64,000 bases of DNA, taken from the NCBI RefSeq assembly GCF_030813595.1, contig NZ_JAUSUH010000010.1, positions 1 to 64,000 of the forward strand, read 5' to 3'. Made by a program: the position numbers and the translations under genes. Below are positions 21,936 through 31,223 of the stretch, piece after piece; the first letter of the stretch is position 1, and the number at the start of each line of letters is the position of its first letter. This stretch comes from Ancylobacter vacuolatus. Lineage in GTDB: Bacteria > Pseudomonadota > Alphaproteobacteria > Rhizobiales > Xanthobacteraceae. Under the pieces are notes generated by a model, which was not told the origin of the DNA, made no database searches, and saw only the letters and a list, made by a program, of their open reading frames with translations.

Positions 21936-22603
21936 GCCACCGTCTCCCAGAGAGTGTCGATCGCCCGCAGCAGCTCGTCGGCATCGCCGACCAGCCCTTG
22001 CGCGCCGGATTGCCGCAACAGCTCCGGCGCGTGATAGCCCCAGCTGACGCCGATGGCGCGGGCGCCGGCGGCGCGGGCCATCACCATGTCGAAGCTGGTG
22101 TCGCCGATCAGCACCGTGTCCAGCGCCGCCACGCCCGTCGCCGCCATCGCCTGGTGCACCATGGCCGGGTGCGGCTTGGAGGGGGCATCATCGGCCGTCT
22201 GGATGGTGACGAAGCGCCCTTCCAGCCCATGATGGCCGAGCACCGCCGCAACCCCGCGCTGCGACTTGCCGGTGGCGATGCCGAGCAGCAGGTCGTCGCG
22301 AGCCGACAGCGTGTCGATCAGCCCGCGCATGCCGGGAAACATCGGCTCGCTGAAATCCGGCTCGGTGCGCAATTCGCGGAAGGCCTCGCGGTAGAGATCG
22401 GCCAGCCGCGCGGCGGGAAAGCGCGGGTCGTCCTCGCCGAGCTTCTGCATCGCCTCGACCAGCGAGAGGCCGACAATGCCCAGCACCGCCTCGCGCGGCG
22501 GCAGGGGAAGTTCGGCGCGGGCGAAGGCGCGGCCCATGGCGGCGACGATGACGTGCTGGCTGTCCACCAGCGTGCCGTCGCAATCGAACAGAACCAGTTT
22601 CAT
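21932..22603 (-). CDS. HAD-superfamily phosphatase (phosphoglycolate-phosphatase-like)
   Basis: 223 residues from ATG 22603 (MKLVLFDCDGTLVDS), where the catalytic motif I DCDGT begins. The helical cap follows, then motif II (LLGIATGK), the SKPHPAM Lys region, and motif IV (IGDTSFDMVMARAAG). It belongs to the subclass IA group with Gph and pyrophosphatase PpaX. The substrate is not identifiable. Coupling to the ATP12 gene is common in Rhizobiales and is probably positional rather than functional. Confidence 0.88.
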   Translation of the reverse strand: MKLVLFDCDGTLVDSQHVIVAAMGRAFARAELPLPPREAVLGIVGLSLVEAMQKLGEDDPRFPAARLADLYREAFRELRTEPDFSEPMFPGMRGLIDTLSARDDLLLGIATGKSQRGVAAVLGHHGLEGRFVTIQTADDAPSKPHPAMVHQAMAATGVAALDTVLIGDTSFDMVMARAAGARAIGVSWGYHAPELLRQSGAQGLVGDADELLRAIDTLWETVA

Positions 22604-22784
22604 CGGCACACCCTGGCGCGGCGGAAGGCGCGCGGCGCGCGGGAGGGCACGGCGGCGCGGGAGAGCCGTCGAAGTCGAGGATGCGGCCGGCGATGTCAAC
22701 CCCGGCGGCCGCAGGCGCCCCCGACAACGCGAACCGCGCGCCGCAGGGGTGCGGCGCGCGGCACGGTCGGTCGGGTGCGGCGGA

Positions 22785-24485
22785 TCAGGCCGCGCGCAGG
22801 CTGCGCACGAGTTCCGCCACCTGCTGCTTGAGATCGCCGGCCTGATGCGCCAGCGAACCGGAGAGCGAGGTCAGCTGGGCGGAGGCCGCGCCGGTCATTT
22901 CGGCCGCACGGCCGACCCCGACGATGTTCTCGCTCACCAGCCCCGTGCCGGTCGCGGCCTGGTTGGTGTTGACCGCGATCTCCTGGGTGGCGGCGCTCTG
23001 CTCCTCCACCGAACCGGCGATCATCGTCGTCGCGTCGCGGATCTGCGCGATGGTGGCGACGATGTGCTCGATCGAGCCCACGGTGCGCCCGGTCGCCTGC
23101 TGGATATCGGCGACCTTGAGACCGATCTCCTTGGTGGCGCCGGCGGTCTGCTCGGCGAGCTGCTTGACCTCCTGCGCGACCACCGCGAAGCCCCGGCCCG
23201 CGTCGCCCGCGCGCGCCGCCTCGATGGTGGCGTTGAGCGCGAGCAGGTTGGTCTGGGCGGCAATGTCGGTGATCAGGTTGACGACTTCGCCGATCTTGCT
23301 GGCCGCGTCGGAGAGTTCGCGGATCTCGTCGGCGGTGCGGTTCACCGCATCCGCCCCGGTCACCGCCCGCGCGGCGGCGCCGCTGACCTGAATGCCGATC
23401 TCGCGGATCGAGGACGTCATCTCCTCCGTCGCGGCCGCCACGGTCTGCACGCTGCCCGAGGCATTGGAGGCGGCACTGCCCACCGCCGCCGCCTGCCGGG
23501 AGGTTTCCTCGGCGCTGGCGGCAAGATTGCGCGCCGCCTCGGAGACTTCGCCGGAAGAGTTGGCCAGCGCATTGGAGAGAGCGCCCATCTTCGATTCGAA
23601 CTCATCGGCGATGGCATGGCGCTGGGCGGTCACCCGCTCGGCACCGCGAATCTCCGACAGCCGGGCCTCCTCGCGAGCCTTCTCGGCTTCGACAAGCGCG
23701 GCGCGCAGCACGTCGGCCGAACGGGCCATGCCGCCGATCTCGTCCTTGCGCTCGGTGCCGTCCACCGTGACGGCGAGCACGCCCTGGGCGAGGTTGTCGA
23801 AGACCGCCCGCAGACGCTCCAGCGGCGCCACGATGCCGTAGCGGGTCGCCAGGAAGGCGAGGAGGAACACCAGCACAAGGCCGCCAGCCATCAGGCCATA
23901 GACCATCGTCACGGTGGAATCGGCGGCGTCACGCAGCGTGTCGGCAAGCGCGGCGATGTCGGCGGTGCGGGTGTTCACCTCTTTCGAAATTTCAGTAACC
24001 ACCGCATTGGAGAGCGGCATGCAGCGCGCATTCCACTCCGCCACCGTCTTGGTGTTTTCCGCGGCCGAGGTCGAGGCATTGGCACGGGCGACGATATCGC
24101 CGCACTGCGCGCCGACGAAGTTATCGAAATTCCCCACCAGCTGCTTCACCTGGTCAGCGATTTCGGGGTCGGCCGTGACGACCTCCGCCATGCGGTCGTG
24201 AAAGCCCGCCACGGCGTCCTTCTGCACCTTGATGGCGGCCTGGTTCGACTCATCGTCCAGCGACGACAGCGACTCGTAGACACCCTGGTTGAAATTGACG
24301 ACGAAGCGGTTCGCCCGCGCCATCAGGACGGTCGCCTTGGCCGGTCCCAGCAGGGCGGCGCGGTATTCCGAGCTGATCTCCTGCATTTTCATGCCAGCGA
24401 GAAGGATACCGCCGGCCGAGAACACGGCAAGCAGCAGCAGCAGGGCAGAGATTTTGCCGATTAGCGGCATATTCTTGAATGACAT
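22785..24485 (-). CDS. Methyl-accepting chemotaxis protein
   Basis: 566 residues from ATG 24485; the open frame upstream runs through a tRNA gene and is not coding. A first membrane helix at about 10-31 is followed by a 160-residue periplasmic four-helix-type sensor domain, a second membrane helix at 192-214 and a HAMP linker (215-270). The signalling domain has the highly conserved hairpin tip ([20 protein letters not shown], then [20 protein letters not shown]). It lacks the C-terminal CheR/CheB pentapeptide. The ligand is unknown; no chemotaxis genes are nearby. Confidence 0.93.
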   Translation of the reverse strand: MSFKNMPLIGKISALLLLLAVFSAGGILLAGMKMQEISSEYRAALLGPAKATVLMARANRFVVNFNQGVYESLSSLDDESNQAAIKVQKDAVAGFHDRMAEVVTADPEIADQVKQLVGNFDNFVGAQCGDIVARANASTSAAENTKTVAEWNARCMPLSNAVVTEISKEVNTRTADIAALADTLRDAADSTVTMVYGLMAGGLVLVFLLAFLATRYGIVAPLERLRAVFDNLAQGVLAVTVDGTERKDEIGGMARSADVLRAALVEAEKAREEARLSEIRGAERVTAQRHAIADEFESKMGALSNALANSSGEVSEAARNLAASAEETSRQAAAVGSAASNASGSVQTVAAATEEMTSSIREIGIQVSGAAARAVTGADAVNRTADEIRELSDAASKIGEVVNLITDIAAQTNLLALNATIEAARAGDAGRGFAVVAQEVKQLAEQTAGATKEIGLKVADIQQATGRTVGSIEHIVATIAQIRDATTMIAGSVEEQSAATQEIAVNTNQAATGTGLVSENIVGVGRAAEMTGAASAQLTSLSGSLAHQAGDLKQQVAELVRSLRAA

Positions 24486-24655
24486 GGGTGCTCCACGGAC
24501 TGGCCAACATGCCCCGGTGAGAACCCGCCCATGCGTGGTCGCTTCGGAGACATGACGGCGCACCATGGAATGGCGGCCTTGCGCGAAGCTGTTCGGATCT
24601 TTCGCACGAAGATCAGGCGTACCGCCGGCGCCGCGCAGGGCCGGCCTTCGGATGA

Positions 24656-24731
24656 TGGTGGGCGGTGACGGGCTCGAACCGCCGACCCTCTCGGTGTAAA
24701 CGAGATGCTCTACCAACTGAGCTAACCGCCC
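24656..24731 (-). tRNA. tRNA-Val (anticodon TAC)
   Basis: On the minus strand this reads GGGCGGT at the 5' end, with a matching acceptor ACCGCCC, discriminator A and an encoded CCA. The anticodon loop is TTTACAC, giving TAC, and the T loop is GTTCGAGC. All four stems pair. Length is 76 including CCA. Confidence 0.97.
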
Positions 24732-24738
24732 GACCTGT

Positions 24739-24936
24739 TCAGGCCGACAACCGTGCCGCGTCTGTGTCATCAGGCGGTGTCCGGCAAAGGACGCCGGCCC
24801 GCTTTTCCAGAGCCTCGCGACGTGCCGCCATATAAAGCGGCTCGGCGGCAGCGTAAACCTCTGTGATCGAATATCCCGGCCGGTAAGGATCGGGGAACGC
24901 CGCCACCCGCCCCGGCGACACCGCGCGCGGCCGCAT
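24739..24936 (-). CDS. Possible small protein downstream of the uxaA gene
   Basis: This open frame would encode 65 residues. It starts 14 bases after the UxaA stop codon and ends just before tRNA-Val. The middle ([19 protein letters not shown] then [13 protein letters not shown]) reads like a real helical peptide, but I recognise no family, see no strong ribosome-binding site, and GC-rich DNA often holds such frames by chance. Confidence 0.3.
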   Translation of the reverse strand: MRPRAVSPGRVAAFPDPYRPGYSITEVYAAAEPLYMAARREALEKRAGVLCRTPPDDTDAARLSA

Positions 24937-24950
24937 CCGGTTCGCGGCGG

Positions 24951-26474
24951 TCACATCACCGCGCCGATCTGCCAGGGCACGAACTCGTTGCGGCCATAGC
25001 CCAGCAACTCCGACTTGGAGCGCCGGCCGGAGGCGATGTCGAGCACCAGCTGGAAAATCTCCCGGCCCTTCTCCTCGATGCTCACGCCGTCGAGCACATC
25101 GCCGCAATTCAGGTCCATGTCCTCTTCCATCCGGGCGAACAGCTCGGAATTGGTGGCGAGCTTGATCGAGGGCGTCGGCTTGCAGCCATAGGCCGAGCCG
25201 CGCCCGGTGGTGAAGCACAGCATGTTCGCCCCGCCCGCCACCTGCCCGGTGGCGGCGACGGGATCATAACCGGGCGTGTCCATGTAGACGAAGCCGCGGC
25301 GGTCGATGCGCTCGGCGTAGCGATAGACCCCGCGCAGCGTCGAGGTGCCGCCCTTGGCGACCGCGCCGAGCGACTTCTCCAATATGGTGGTCAGTCCGCC
25401 CGCCTTGTTGCCCGGCGAGGGATTATTGTTGAGCTCGCCCCCCGAACGGGCGGCATAGTCGGTCCACCACTCGATGAGATCGACGATCCGGCGCCCCACC
25501 GCCTCGCTCTCGGCGCGGCGGGTGAGCAGGTGCTCGGCGCCGAAAATCTCCGGCGTTTCCGACAGGATGGCCGTGCCGCCCTGGCGGACGAGCAGGTCCA
25601 CCGCCGCCCCCAGCGCCGGGTTGGCGGTGAGGCCGGAATAGCCGTCCGAGCCTCCGCACTGCAGCGCCAGCACGAGTTCGCTCGCCGGCACGCTCTCGCG
25701 GGAGACGGCGTTGGCGGCGGGCAGCATGGCGCGGATCTTCTCTACCCCGGCCTCGATCGACTTGCGGGTGCCGCCGATGTCCTGGATCGTCAGGCTCTGG
25801 AAATGCGGGCCTTCGACCAGGCCGTATTCCCGCTTGAGGCGCGGGATCTGGAACACCTCGCAGCCGAGGCCGATCAGCAGCACGGCGGCGAAATTGGGAT
25901 GGCTCGCATAGCCCCATTGGGTGCGGGCGAGAATGTCGAACTCCTCGCCCTTGGCGCCCATGCCGCAGCCCGTGCCATGGGTGAAGGCGACCACGCCGTC
26001 GACATTGGGGTAGTCGTCGAGCATGCCGGAGCGCGTCACCGCCTCGGCGATGAAATCGGCCACCGTCGCCGAGCAGTTCACCGAGGAGAGGATGCCGATA
26101 TAGTTGCGGGTGCCGACCCGCCCGTCGGCGCGGCGGAAGCCCTCGAAGCTGGCGGGCGCCTCGCCGGGCCGCAGCCCTTCCTGCGGCGTCGCCTCGGAGG
26201 CGAAGGCATAGTCGCGCTCGAAATCCTGCAGCCGCACATTGTGTTCATGCACCCAGTCGCCGGGGGCGATGTCGCTGGCGGCGAAGCCGATCACCTGGCC
26301 GAATTTGCGGATCGCCTCGCCGGCGGCAATCGGGCGGGTGGCGATCTTGTGCCCCTTCGGCACATGGCGCGTCGCCACGACCCCCTCGGCGAGGGCCGTG
26401 CCGGTGGGCAGGCTGTCGAGGGCGACAAGGATGTTGTCGGTGGCGTTGAGACGCAGCGTGCGCGGTGTGGTCAT
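24951..26474 (-). CDS. uxaA: Altronate dehydratase (UxaA family)
   Basis: 507 residues, with both parts of the family: an N-terminal SAF-like domain (about 5-75, with LAEGVVATRHVPKGHKIA) and the C-terminal dehydratase domain starting near GRVGTRNYIGILSSVNCSAT. HGTGCGMG and LQCGGSDGYSG carry the conserved Cys residues likely to bind iron. UxaA dehydrates D-altronate to 2-keto-3-deoxy-D-gluconate; GarD-type relatives act on galactarate. Because a tagaturonate reductase and a KDG kinase lie at the other end of the island, altronate is the best fit. Divergence from the transport operon puts it under the adjacent GntR regulator, by inference. Confidence 0.85.
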   Translation of the reverse strand: MTTPRTLRLNATDNILVALDSLPTGTALAEGVVATRHVPKGHKIATRPIAAGEAIRKFGQVIGFAASDIAPGDWVHEHNVRLQDFERDYAFASEATPQEGLRPGEAPASFEGFRRADGRVGTRNYIGILSSVNCSATVADFIAEAVTRSGMLDDYPNVDGVVAFTHGTGCGMGAKGEEFDILARTQWGYASHPNFAAVLLIGLGCEVFQIPRLKREYGLVEGPHFQSLTIQDIGGTRKSIEAGVEKIRAMLPAANAVSRESVPASELVLALQCGGSDGYSGLTANPALGAAVDLLVRQGGTAILSETPEIFGAEHLLTRRAESEAVGRRIVDLIEWWTDYAARSGGELNNNPSPGNKAGGLTTILEKSLGAVAKGGTSTLRGVYRYAERIDRRGFVYMDTPGYDPVAATGQVAGGANMLCFTTGRGSAYGCKPTPSIKLATNSELFARMEEDMDLNCGDVLDGVSIEEKGREIFQLVLDIASGRRSKSELLGYGRNEFVPWQIGAVM

Positions 26475-26616
26475 CGGGTCCGAACCTCAAGCCCGCCGCC
26501 CGGCGCACGCCACGCCTGGGCGAAGGCGGGCCGACGGCGAATGTCTTTTATGTATAAACGACAGCGCAAGGCGGGCGCTGTCAATCTGCTTCTTGCCGAC
26601 CGGAGGCCCGCGCGCC

Positions 26617-27312
26617 TCAGCGCGGCTCGCTCTCGATCCAGCGGCGCTTCGATTCTTCGAGATGGGCATGCATCCGCATCTGGGCGAGCGGCACGTCGCG
26701 CGCCTCCAGCGCCGCGAGAATGGCCTCATGCTCGGCCAGCGCATGGCGCCAGGTGGCCGGCGTGTCGAAGCGCGCGCGGAACTGCGACGAGATCGGGCTG
26801 TGGCGTTCGTCAAACAGCTCGCCCACCAGCCGGACGATCACGCTGTTGCCGGACTGCGCGGCGATGGCGAGGTGGAACTGCCGGTCATGCCCCAGCGGCT
26901 TGCGCCCCTCCTCGATATCGGCCCGCATCGCCTCCAGCGTCATCCGCAGCCCCCGCAGCGTCGCCGGCGTGAAGCGCGCGCCGGCCAGGCCAATCACCGC
27001 CGCCTCCACCGTCGCCCGCGCTTCCATCAGCTCCACCGCGCTCTCGCCCGTCGCCGCCTGCGAGAGCGTGCGCCGCTCGACGGCGGCGGCGACATAGATG
27101 CCGGACCCCATGCGGATCTCGACCGTGCCGTCGATTTCGAGCGCGATCAGCGCCTCGCGCAGGGAGGGGCGCGACACGCCCAGCTGCTGCGCCAGGTCAC
27201 GCTCCGCCGGCAGGCGGCTGCCCACCTCGAAATGGCCTTTCTGGATCAAGCCGCGAATCTGATCGGCGACCTGCTGGTAAAGCCGCCGCTCCGAGGTCCG
27301 ATTGATGTTCAT
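26617..27312 (-). CDS. GntR/FadR-subfamily transcriptional regulator
   Basis: 231 residues. The winged helix (about 8-75) contains the classic LPAERDLAQQLGVSRPSLRE helix-turn-helix and a GSGIYV wing. The FCD effector domain follows (about 90-215), with D..H and later His residues expected to bind a metal and a sugar-acid ligand. The gene is divergent from the ABC transporter operon and probably represses it and itself. Two similar candidate operators, TTGGC-N3-ACCA, lie in the gap. The inducer is probably an acid from the fucose/galactonate pathways, by inference. Confidence 0.9.
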   Translation of the reverse strand: MNINRTSERRLYQQVADQIRGLIQKGHFEVGSRLPAERDLAQQLGVSRPSLREALIALEIDGTVEIRMGSGIYVAAAVERRTLSQAATGESAVELMEARATVEAAVIGLAGARFTPATLRGLRMTLEAMRADIEEGRKPLGHDRQFHLAIAAQSGNSVIVRLVGELFDERHSPISSQFRARFDTPATWRHALAEHEAILAALEARDVPLAQMRMHAHLEESKRRWIESEPR

Positions 27313-27328
27313 CCGTCACACTCTTGAT

Positions 27329-27447
27329 TTGGCCTTACCATATCCCGGATACGCCTTTCGGCCAAGGGCATTCATCTTATTGGAAAATAGCGATATTTCT
27401 TCAGGTTGTACGATTTGACGCTTCAATCTGAAAAATTGGCTTGACCA
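27329..27447. promoter_or_regulatory. Two candidate GntR operators (TTGGC-N3-ACCA)
   Basis: TTGGCCTTACCA (27329-27340) and TTGGCTTGACCA (27436-27447) share nine of twelve bases and resemble the TTGGTATACCAA-like sites bound by UxuR/ExuR and other FadR-group proteins. They flank an AT-rich stretch (27375-27420) that probably holds both divergent promoters. Confidence 0.45.
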
Positions 27448-27545
27448 CTTTGAACGGAATGGCACCATAAAGACAGGTAGCAACCAACGGACAATGAGAT
27501 CCGCACAGCGGACGCATGTCGCCTCAGGCGGCCGGGAGGAATGCC

Positions 27546-29111
27546 ATGCCGAGCGGCGTGATCGCCGACGGTCGGATCGACGCGCCGCCCATACGGGCGG
27601 CGGGCGAGACGCTGCTGTCGCTGGAGAATATCTGCAAGGAATTCCCGGGCGTTAAGGCGCTGCAGGGGGTCCACTTCAATCTGCGGCGCGGCGAGGTGCA
27701 TGCGGTCTGCGGCGAGAACGGCGCCGGCAAGTCGACCCTGATGAAGATCATCAGCGGCGTCTACGCCCCGACCTCGGGACGCCTCGTCTACAAGGGCCAG
27801 CCCTGCAGCTTCGCCTCGCCGCTGGAAGCGGAAGCGGTCGGCATCGCCATCATCCACCAGGAACTCAACCTCATCCCCCACCTCTCGGTGGCAGAGAACA
27901 TCTATCTTGCCCGCGAGCCCCGGCGCGGCTTCTTCGTCGACCGCAAGGCGCTACGGGCGAACGCCAAGGCCTGCCTCGACCGGCTCGGCGTGGCCATCGA
28001 TCCCGACCGGCTGGTGCGCGAACTCTCGGTCGCGCAATGCCAGATGGTGGAAATCGCCAAGGCGCTGTCGCTCGACGCGCAGGTGCTCATCATGGACGAG
28101 CCCACCTCCTCGCTCACCGAGCAGGAGACGCGCCTGCTGTTCAAGGTCATCCACGATCTGCGGGCCTCGGGCGTCGGCATCGTCTACATCTCGCACCGTC
28201 TCGACGAGATGGCGGAGATCGTCGACCGCGTCACCGTGCTGCGCGACGGGCGCTACATCGCCACCGACGATTTCGCCGCCACCAGCGTCGACGCCATCGT
28301 CGCCCGCATGGTCGGCCGCTCGCTGGAGGAGAAATTCCCCGAGCGCCGCGCCCGCCCGACCACCGACGTCATCCTCTCGGCGCGTGGCCTGACCCGCCAC
28401 CGCGTGTTCCAGGACATCGACTTCGATCTCTATCGCGGTGAAATCCTCGGCTTTGCCGGGCTGATGGGGGCGGGACGCACCGAGGTGGCGCGCGCCATCT
28501 TCGGCGCCGACACGCTCGACGCCGGCACGGTCTCGCTGGAAGGGCGGGTGCTCGACATCCGCTCGCCGCGCGACGCCATCAAAGCCGGCCTCGCCTATCT
28601 CTCCGAGGACCGCAAGGCGCAGGGCCTCGCCGTCAAGATGCCGGTCGACGCCAACATGACGCTGGCGAACATGGAGGCGGTGTCGAACCGCTTCGGCGTG
28701 ATCGACTTCACCCGGCATGCAGAGGTCGCGAAGGAATATATCGACCTGCTCAGCATCAAGACCCCCTCCCCCGACCAGCCGGTGCGCCTGCTGTCGGGCG
28801 GCAACCAGCAGAAGATCATCATCGGCAAATGGCTGTTCCGCCAGTCGCGAGTGCTGATCTTCGACGAGCCGACGCGCGGCATCGATGTCGGCGCCAAGTT
28901 CGCGATCTACCAGATCATGGACGAACTGGCGGCGAAGGGGATCGGGGTCATCCTCATCAGCTCCGAGTTGCCGGAAATACTGGGAATGACCGACCGGGTC
29001 GCCGTGTTCCACCACGGCCGCATCGCCGGCGTGCTGGAAACCGCCGCCACCTCCCAGGAGGAAATCATGCACTTCGCGTCCGGTTACGGACGACCGGCCG
29101 GCCGCGGCTGA
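27546..29111 (+). CDS. Sugar ABC transporter, ATP-binding protein (RbsA/MglA type)
   Basis: 521 residues from ATG 27546, preceded by GGGAGGA five bases earlier; an ATG 30 bases upstream lacks such a site. It has two nucleotide-binding domains in one chain. The first has Walker A GENGAGKST, a signature region LSVAQCQMVEIAKAL and Walker B MDEPTSSL. The second has a degenerate Walker A (GLMGAGRTE) but an intact LSGGNQQK signature and DEPTRGID, as in RbsA and MglA. It energises import with the permease and binding protein immediately downstream, and opens the ten-gene sugar operon. Confidence 0.95.
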   Translation: MPSGVIADGRIDAPPIRAAGETLLSLENICKEFPGVKALQGVHFNLRRGEVHAVCGENGAGKSTLMKIISGVYAPTSGRLVYKGQPCSFASPLEAEAVGIAIIHQELNLIPHLSVAENIYLAREPRRGFFVDRKALRANAKACLDRLGVAIDPDRLVRELSVAQCQMVEIAKALSLDAQVLIMDEPTSSLTEQETRLLFKVIHDLRASGVGIVYISHRLDEMAEIVDRVTVLRDGRYIATDDFAATSVDAIVARMVGRSLEEKFPERRARPTTDVILSARGLTRHRVFQDIDFDLYRGEILGFAGLMGAGRTEVARAIFGADTLDAGTVSLEGRVLDIRSPRDAIKAGLAYLSEDRKAQGLAVKMPVDANMTLANMEAVSNRFGVIDFTRHAEVAKEYIDLLSIKTPSPDQPVRLLSGGNQQKIIIGKWLFRQSRVLIFDEPTRGIDVGAKFAIYQIMDELAAKGIGVILISSELPEILGMTDRVAVFHHGRIAGVLETAATSQEEIMHFASGYGRPAGRG

Positions 29112-29122
29112 CGGAGCAGGGA

Positions 29123-30154
29123 ATGACGATGACCGTGACCACCCCACCCGCGCCCGCCCGTGGCGGCCTGACCGACCGGCAGAAGGACATCGTCCAGAAA
29201 TTCGCCGCGCTGGGCAGCCTTCTCGTGCTGATCGTGGTGTTTTCGCTGAGCAGCGGCGCCTTCTTCACCGTCAATAACGGCATGACCATCGCCCTGCAGG
29301 TGACCTCCATCGCCCTGCTCGGCATCGGCGCGACCTGCGTCATCATCACCGGCGGCATCGATCTCTCGGTCGGCTCGGTGCTGGCGCTCTCGGGCGTCAT
29401 CGCCGCACTGGCGGTGAAGGAACTCGGCATGCCGGTGCCCTTCGCGATGATGTTCGGCATCCTCACCGGCGCCTTCTGTGGCCTCGTCAACGGCATACTC
29501 GTCACCCGCCTGCGGCTGCCGCCCTTCATCGCCACGCTCGGCATGATGCTGATCGCGCGCGGCGTGGCGCTGCAGATCACCGGGGCCCGGGCGATCTCGG
29601 GGCTGGGCGAATCCTTCGGCGTGCTCGGCAATGGCGCGTTGTTCCGCGTCGTCACCATTGCCGATGACGGCTTTCCCACCGTGGTCTTCCCCGGCATCCC
29701 CTACCCGGTGATCCTGATGGCGGTGATCGCCGTCGCCGTCTCGCTGATGCTCAACCGCTCGGTGCTCGGCCGGCACATCTATGCGGTGGGCTCCAACAGC
29801 GAGGCCGCGCGCCTGTCGGGCGTCGATGTCGCCGGCGTCACCCGCTTCACCTATGTGCTCTCCGGCGCGCTCGCCGGCCTCACCGGCTGCGTGCTGATGT
29901 CCCGCCTCGTCACCGCCCAGCCCAATGAGGGCGTGATGTACGAGCTCGACGCCATCGCCAGCGCCGTCATCGGCGGCACGTCGCTGATCGGCGGCGTGGG
30001 CACCATTTCCGGCACCTTCATCGGCTCGTTCGTGATCGGCATCCTGCGCAACGGGCTGAACATGAACGGCGTCTCCGCCTTCACCCAGCAGATCATCATC
30101 GGCCTGGTGATCCTGCTCACGGTGTGGATCGACCAGCTGCGCAATCGAAAATAA
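29123..30154 (+). CDS. Sugar ABC transporter permease (RbsC type)
   Basis: 343 residues from ATG 29123, eleven bases after the ATPase gene. It is a hydrophobic protein with about eight to ten membrane helices. The family motif GGIDLSVGSVLALSG is near residue 80, and the EAA-like loop with GSNSEAARLSGVDV is near 230. It forms the inner-membrane channel, presumably as a homodimer, with the neighbouring ATPase. Confidence 0.94.
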   Translation: MTMTVTTPPAPARGGLTDRQKDIVQKFAALGSLLVLIVVFSLSSGAFFTVNNGMTIALQVTSIALLGIGATCVIITGGIDLSVGSVLALSGVIAALAVKELGMPVPFAMMFGILTGAFCGLVNGILVTRLRLPPFIATLGMMLIARGVALQITGARAISGLGESFGVLGNGALFRVVTIADDGFPTVVFPGIPYPVILMAVIAVAVSLMLNRSVLGRHIYAVGSNSEAARLSGVDVAGVTRFTYVLSGALAGLTGCVLMSRLVTAQPNEGVMYELDAIASAVIGGTSLIGGVGTISGTFIGSFVIGILRNGLNMNGVSAFTQQIIIGLVILLTVWIDQLRNRK

Positions 30155-30195
30155 GCCGGCGACCGCGAGGCGGCGCCATCTACCAGGAGGAAACC

Positions 30196-31149
30196 ATGAA
30201 GAAAATCGTCACAGCCCTGCTCGCCTCTGCGGTTCTGTTCGGCGGCGTCGCCGCCCAGTCCACCGCGCAGGCCGGCGAAATCGCCGTCATCGTCAAGACC
30301 GTCAACTCCACCTTCTGGCAGAATGTGCAGAAGGGCGCCGACGCCGCGCTCAAGCAGGCGGGCGGCGGCAACACGCTGACCTTCCAGGGCCCGGCCTCGG
30401 AATCCGCCATCGCCGACGAGGTGAACATGGTGGAGAACGCCGTCAATCGCGGCGTCGCCGGCATTGTGCTCGCCCCGTCCGATCCGGACGCGCTGGTCCC
30501 CGCCGTCAAGAAGGCGTGGGAAGCCCGCATTCCGGTGGTCATCATCGACTCCCTGCTCGCGAAGGGTGCCGAGCAATATTACCAGTCCTACCTCGCCACC
30601 GATAACCGCAAGGCGGGCGAGCTGGCGGCGCAGGCGCTGATCGACAAGGTCGGCACCGAGGGCAAGATCGCCGTCATGTCCTATGTCGCCGGCGCCGGTT
30701 CCGAGATCGGCCGCGTGGGTGGCTTCACCGACTACATCAAGGCGCATTCCAAGCTGGAAATCGTCGGCCCGTTCTATTCGCAGTCGCAGATGGCGACGGC
30801 GCTGAACCAGACCACCGACGTGCTCGCCGCCAATCCCGACCTCAAGGGCATTTTCGGCGCCAATGAGCCGACCGCGATCGGCATGGCCCGCGCCATCAAG
30901 CAGGCCGGCAAGTCCGGCAAGATCGTCGCCGTCGGCTTCGACGGCAATCAGGACCTGCAGGAATTCGTCAAGGATGGCACGCTGGCCGCGATCATCGTGC
31001 AGGGCTCGTTCCAGATGGGCGAACTCGGCGTGCAGACCGTCTCCAAGCTGATCAAGAAGGAGAAGGTCGAGAAGTTCGTCGACACCGGCGCTGTGGTGGT
31101 GACCAAGGCCAATATCGACCAGCCGGAAGCCAAGAACGTCCTCTACTGA
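30196..31149 (+). CDS. Sugar ABC transporter, periplasmic binding protein (RbsB type)
   Basis: 317 residues from ATG 30196 with an AGGAGG ribosome-binding site. A signal peptide ends near AQA at 24-26. The mature protein is a type I periplasmic binding protein: IAVIVKTVNSTFWQNVQKGA, then GIVLAPSDPDALVPAVKKA, and NEPTAIGMARAIKQAG. It delivers a sugar to the permease. From the downstream enzymes I infer L-fucose and possibly L-galactose as ligands, but binding specificity cannot be read directly. Confidence 0.93.
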   Translation: MKKIVTALLASAVLFGGVAAQSTAQAGEIAVIVKTVNSTFWQNVQKGADAALKQAGGGNTLTFQGPASESAIADEVNMVENAVNRGVAGIVLAPSDPDALVPAVKKAWEARIPVVIIDSLLAKGAEQYYQSYLATDNRKAGELAAQALIDKVGTEGKIAVMSYVAGAGSEIGRVGGFTDYIKAHSKLEIVGPFYSQSQMATALNQTTDVLAANPDLKGIFGANEPTAIGMARAIKQAGKSGKIVAVGFDGNQDLQEFVKDGTLAAIIVQGSFQMGELGVQTVSKLIKKEKVEKFVDTGAVVVTKANIDQPEAKNVLY

Positions 31150-31223
31150 GCCCTTCCTCCCCGCCTCACGGGACGCGGATCCGTGCCGCGTCCCGCCTTT
31201 CCCCAGAACGGATCCGCATCATC

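Noticed and set aside
24486-24770. Extension of the chemoreceptor upstream through the tRNA-Val gene
   Set aside because: The extra peptide is the translated complement of a complete tRNA; the membrane helix follows ATG 24485 directly.
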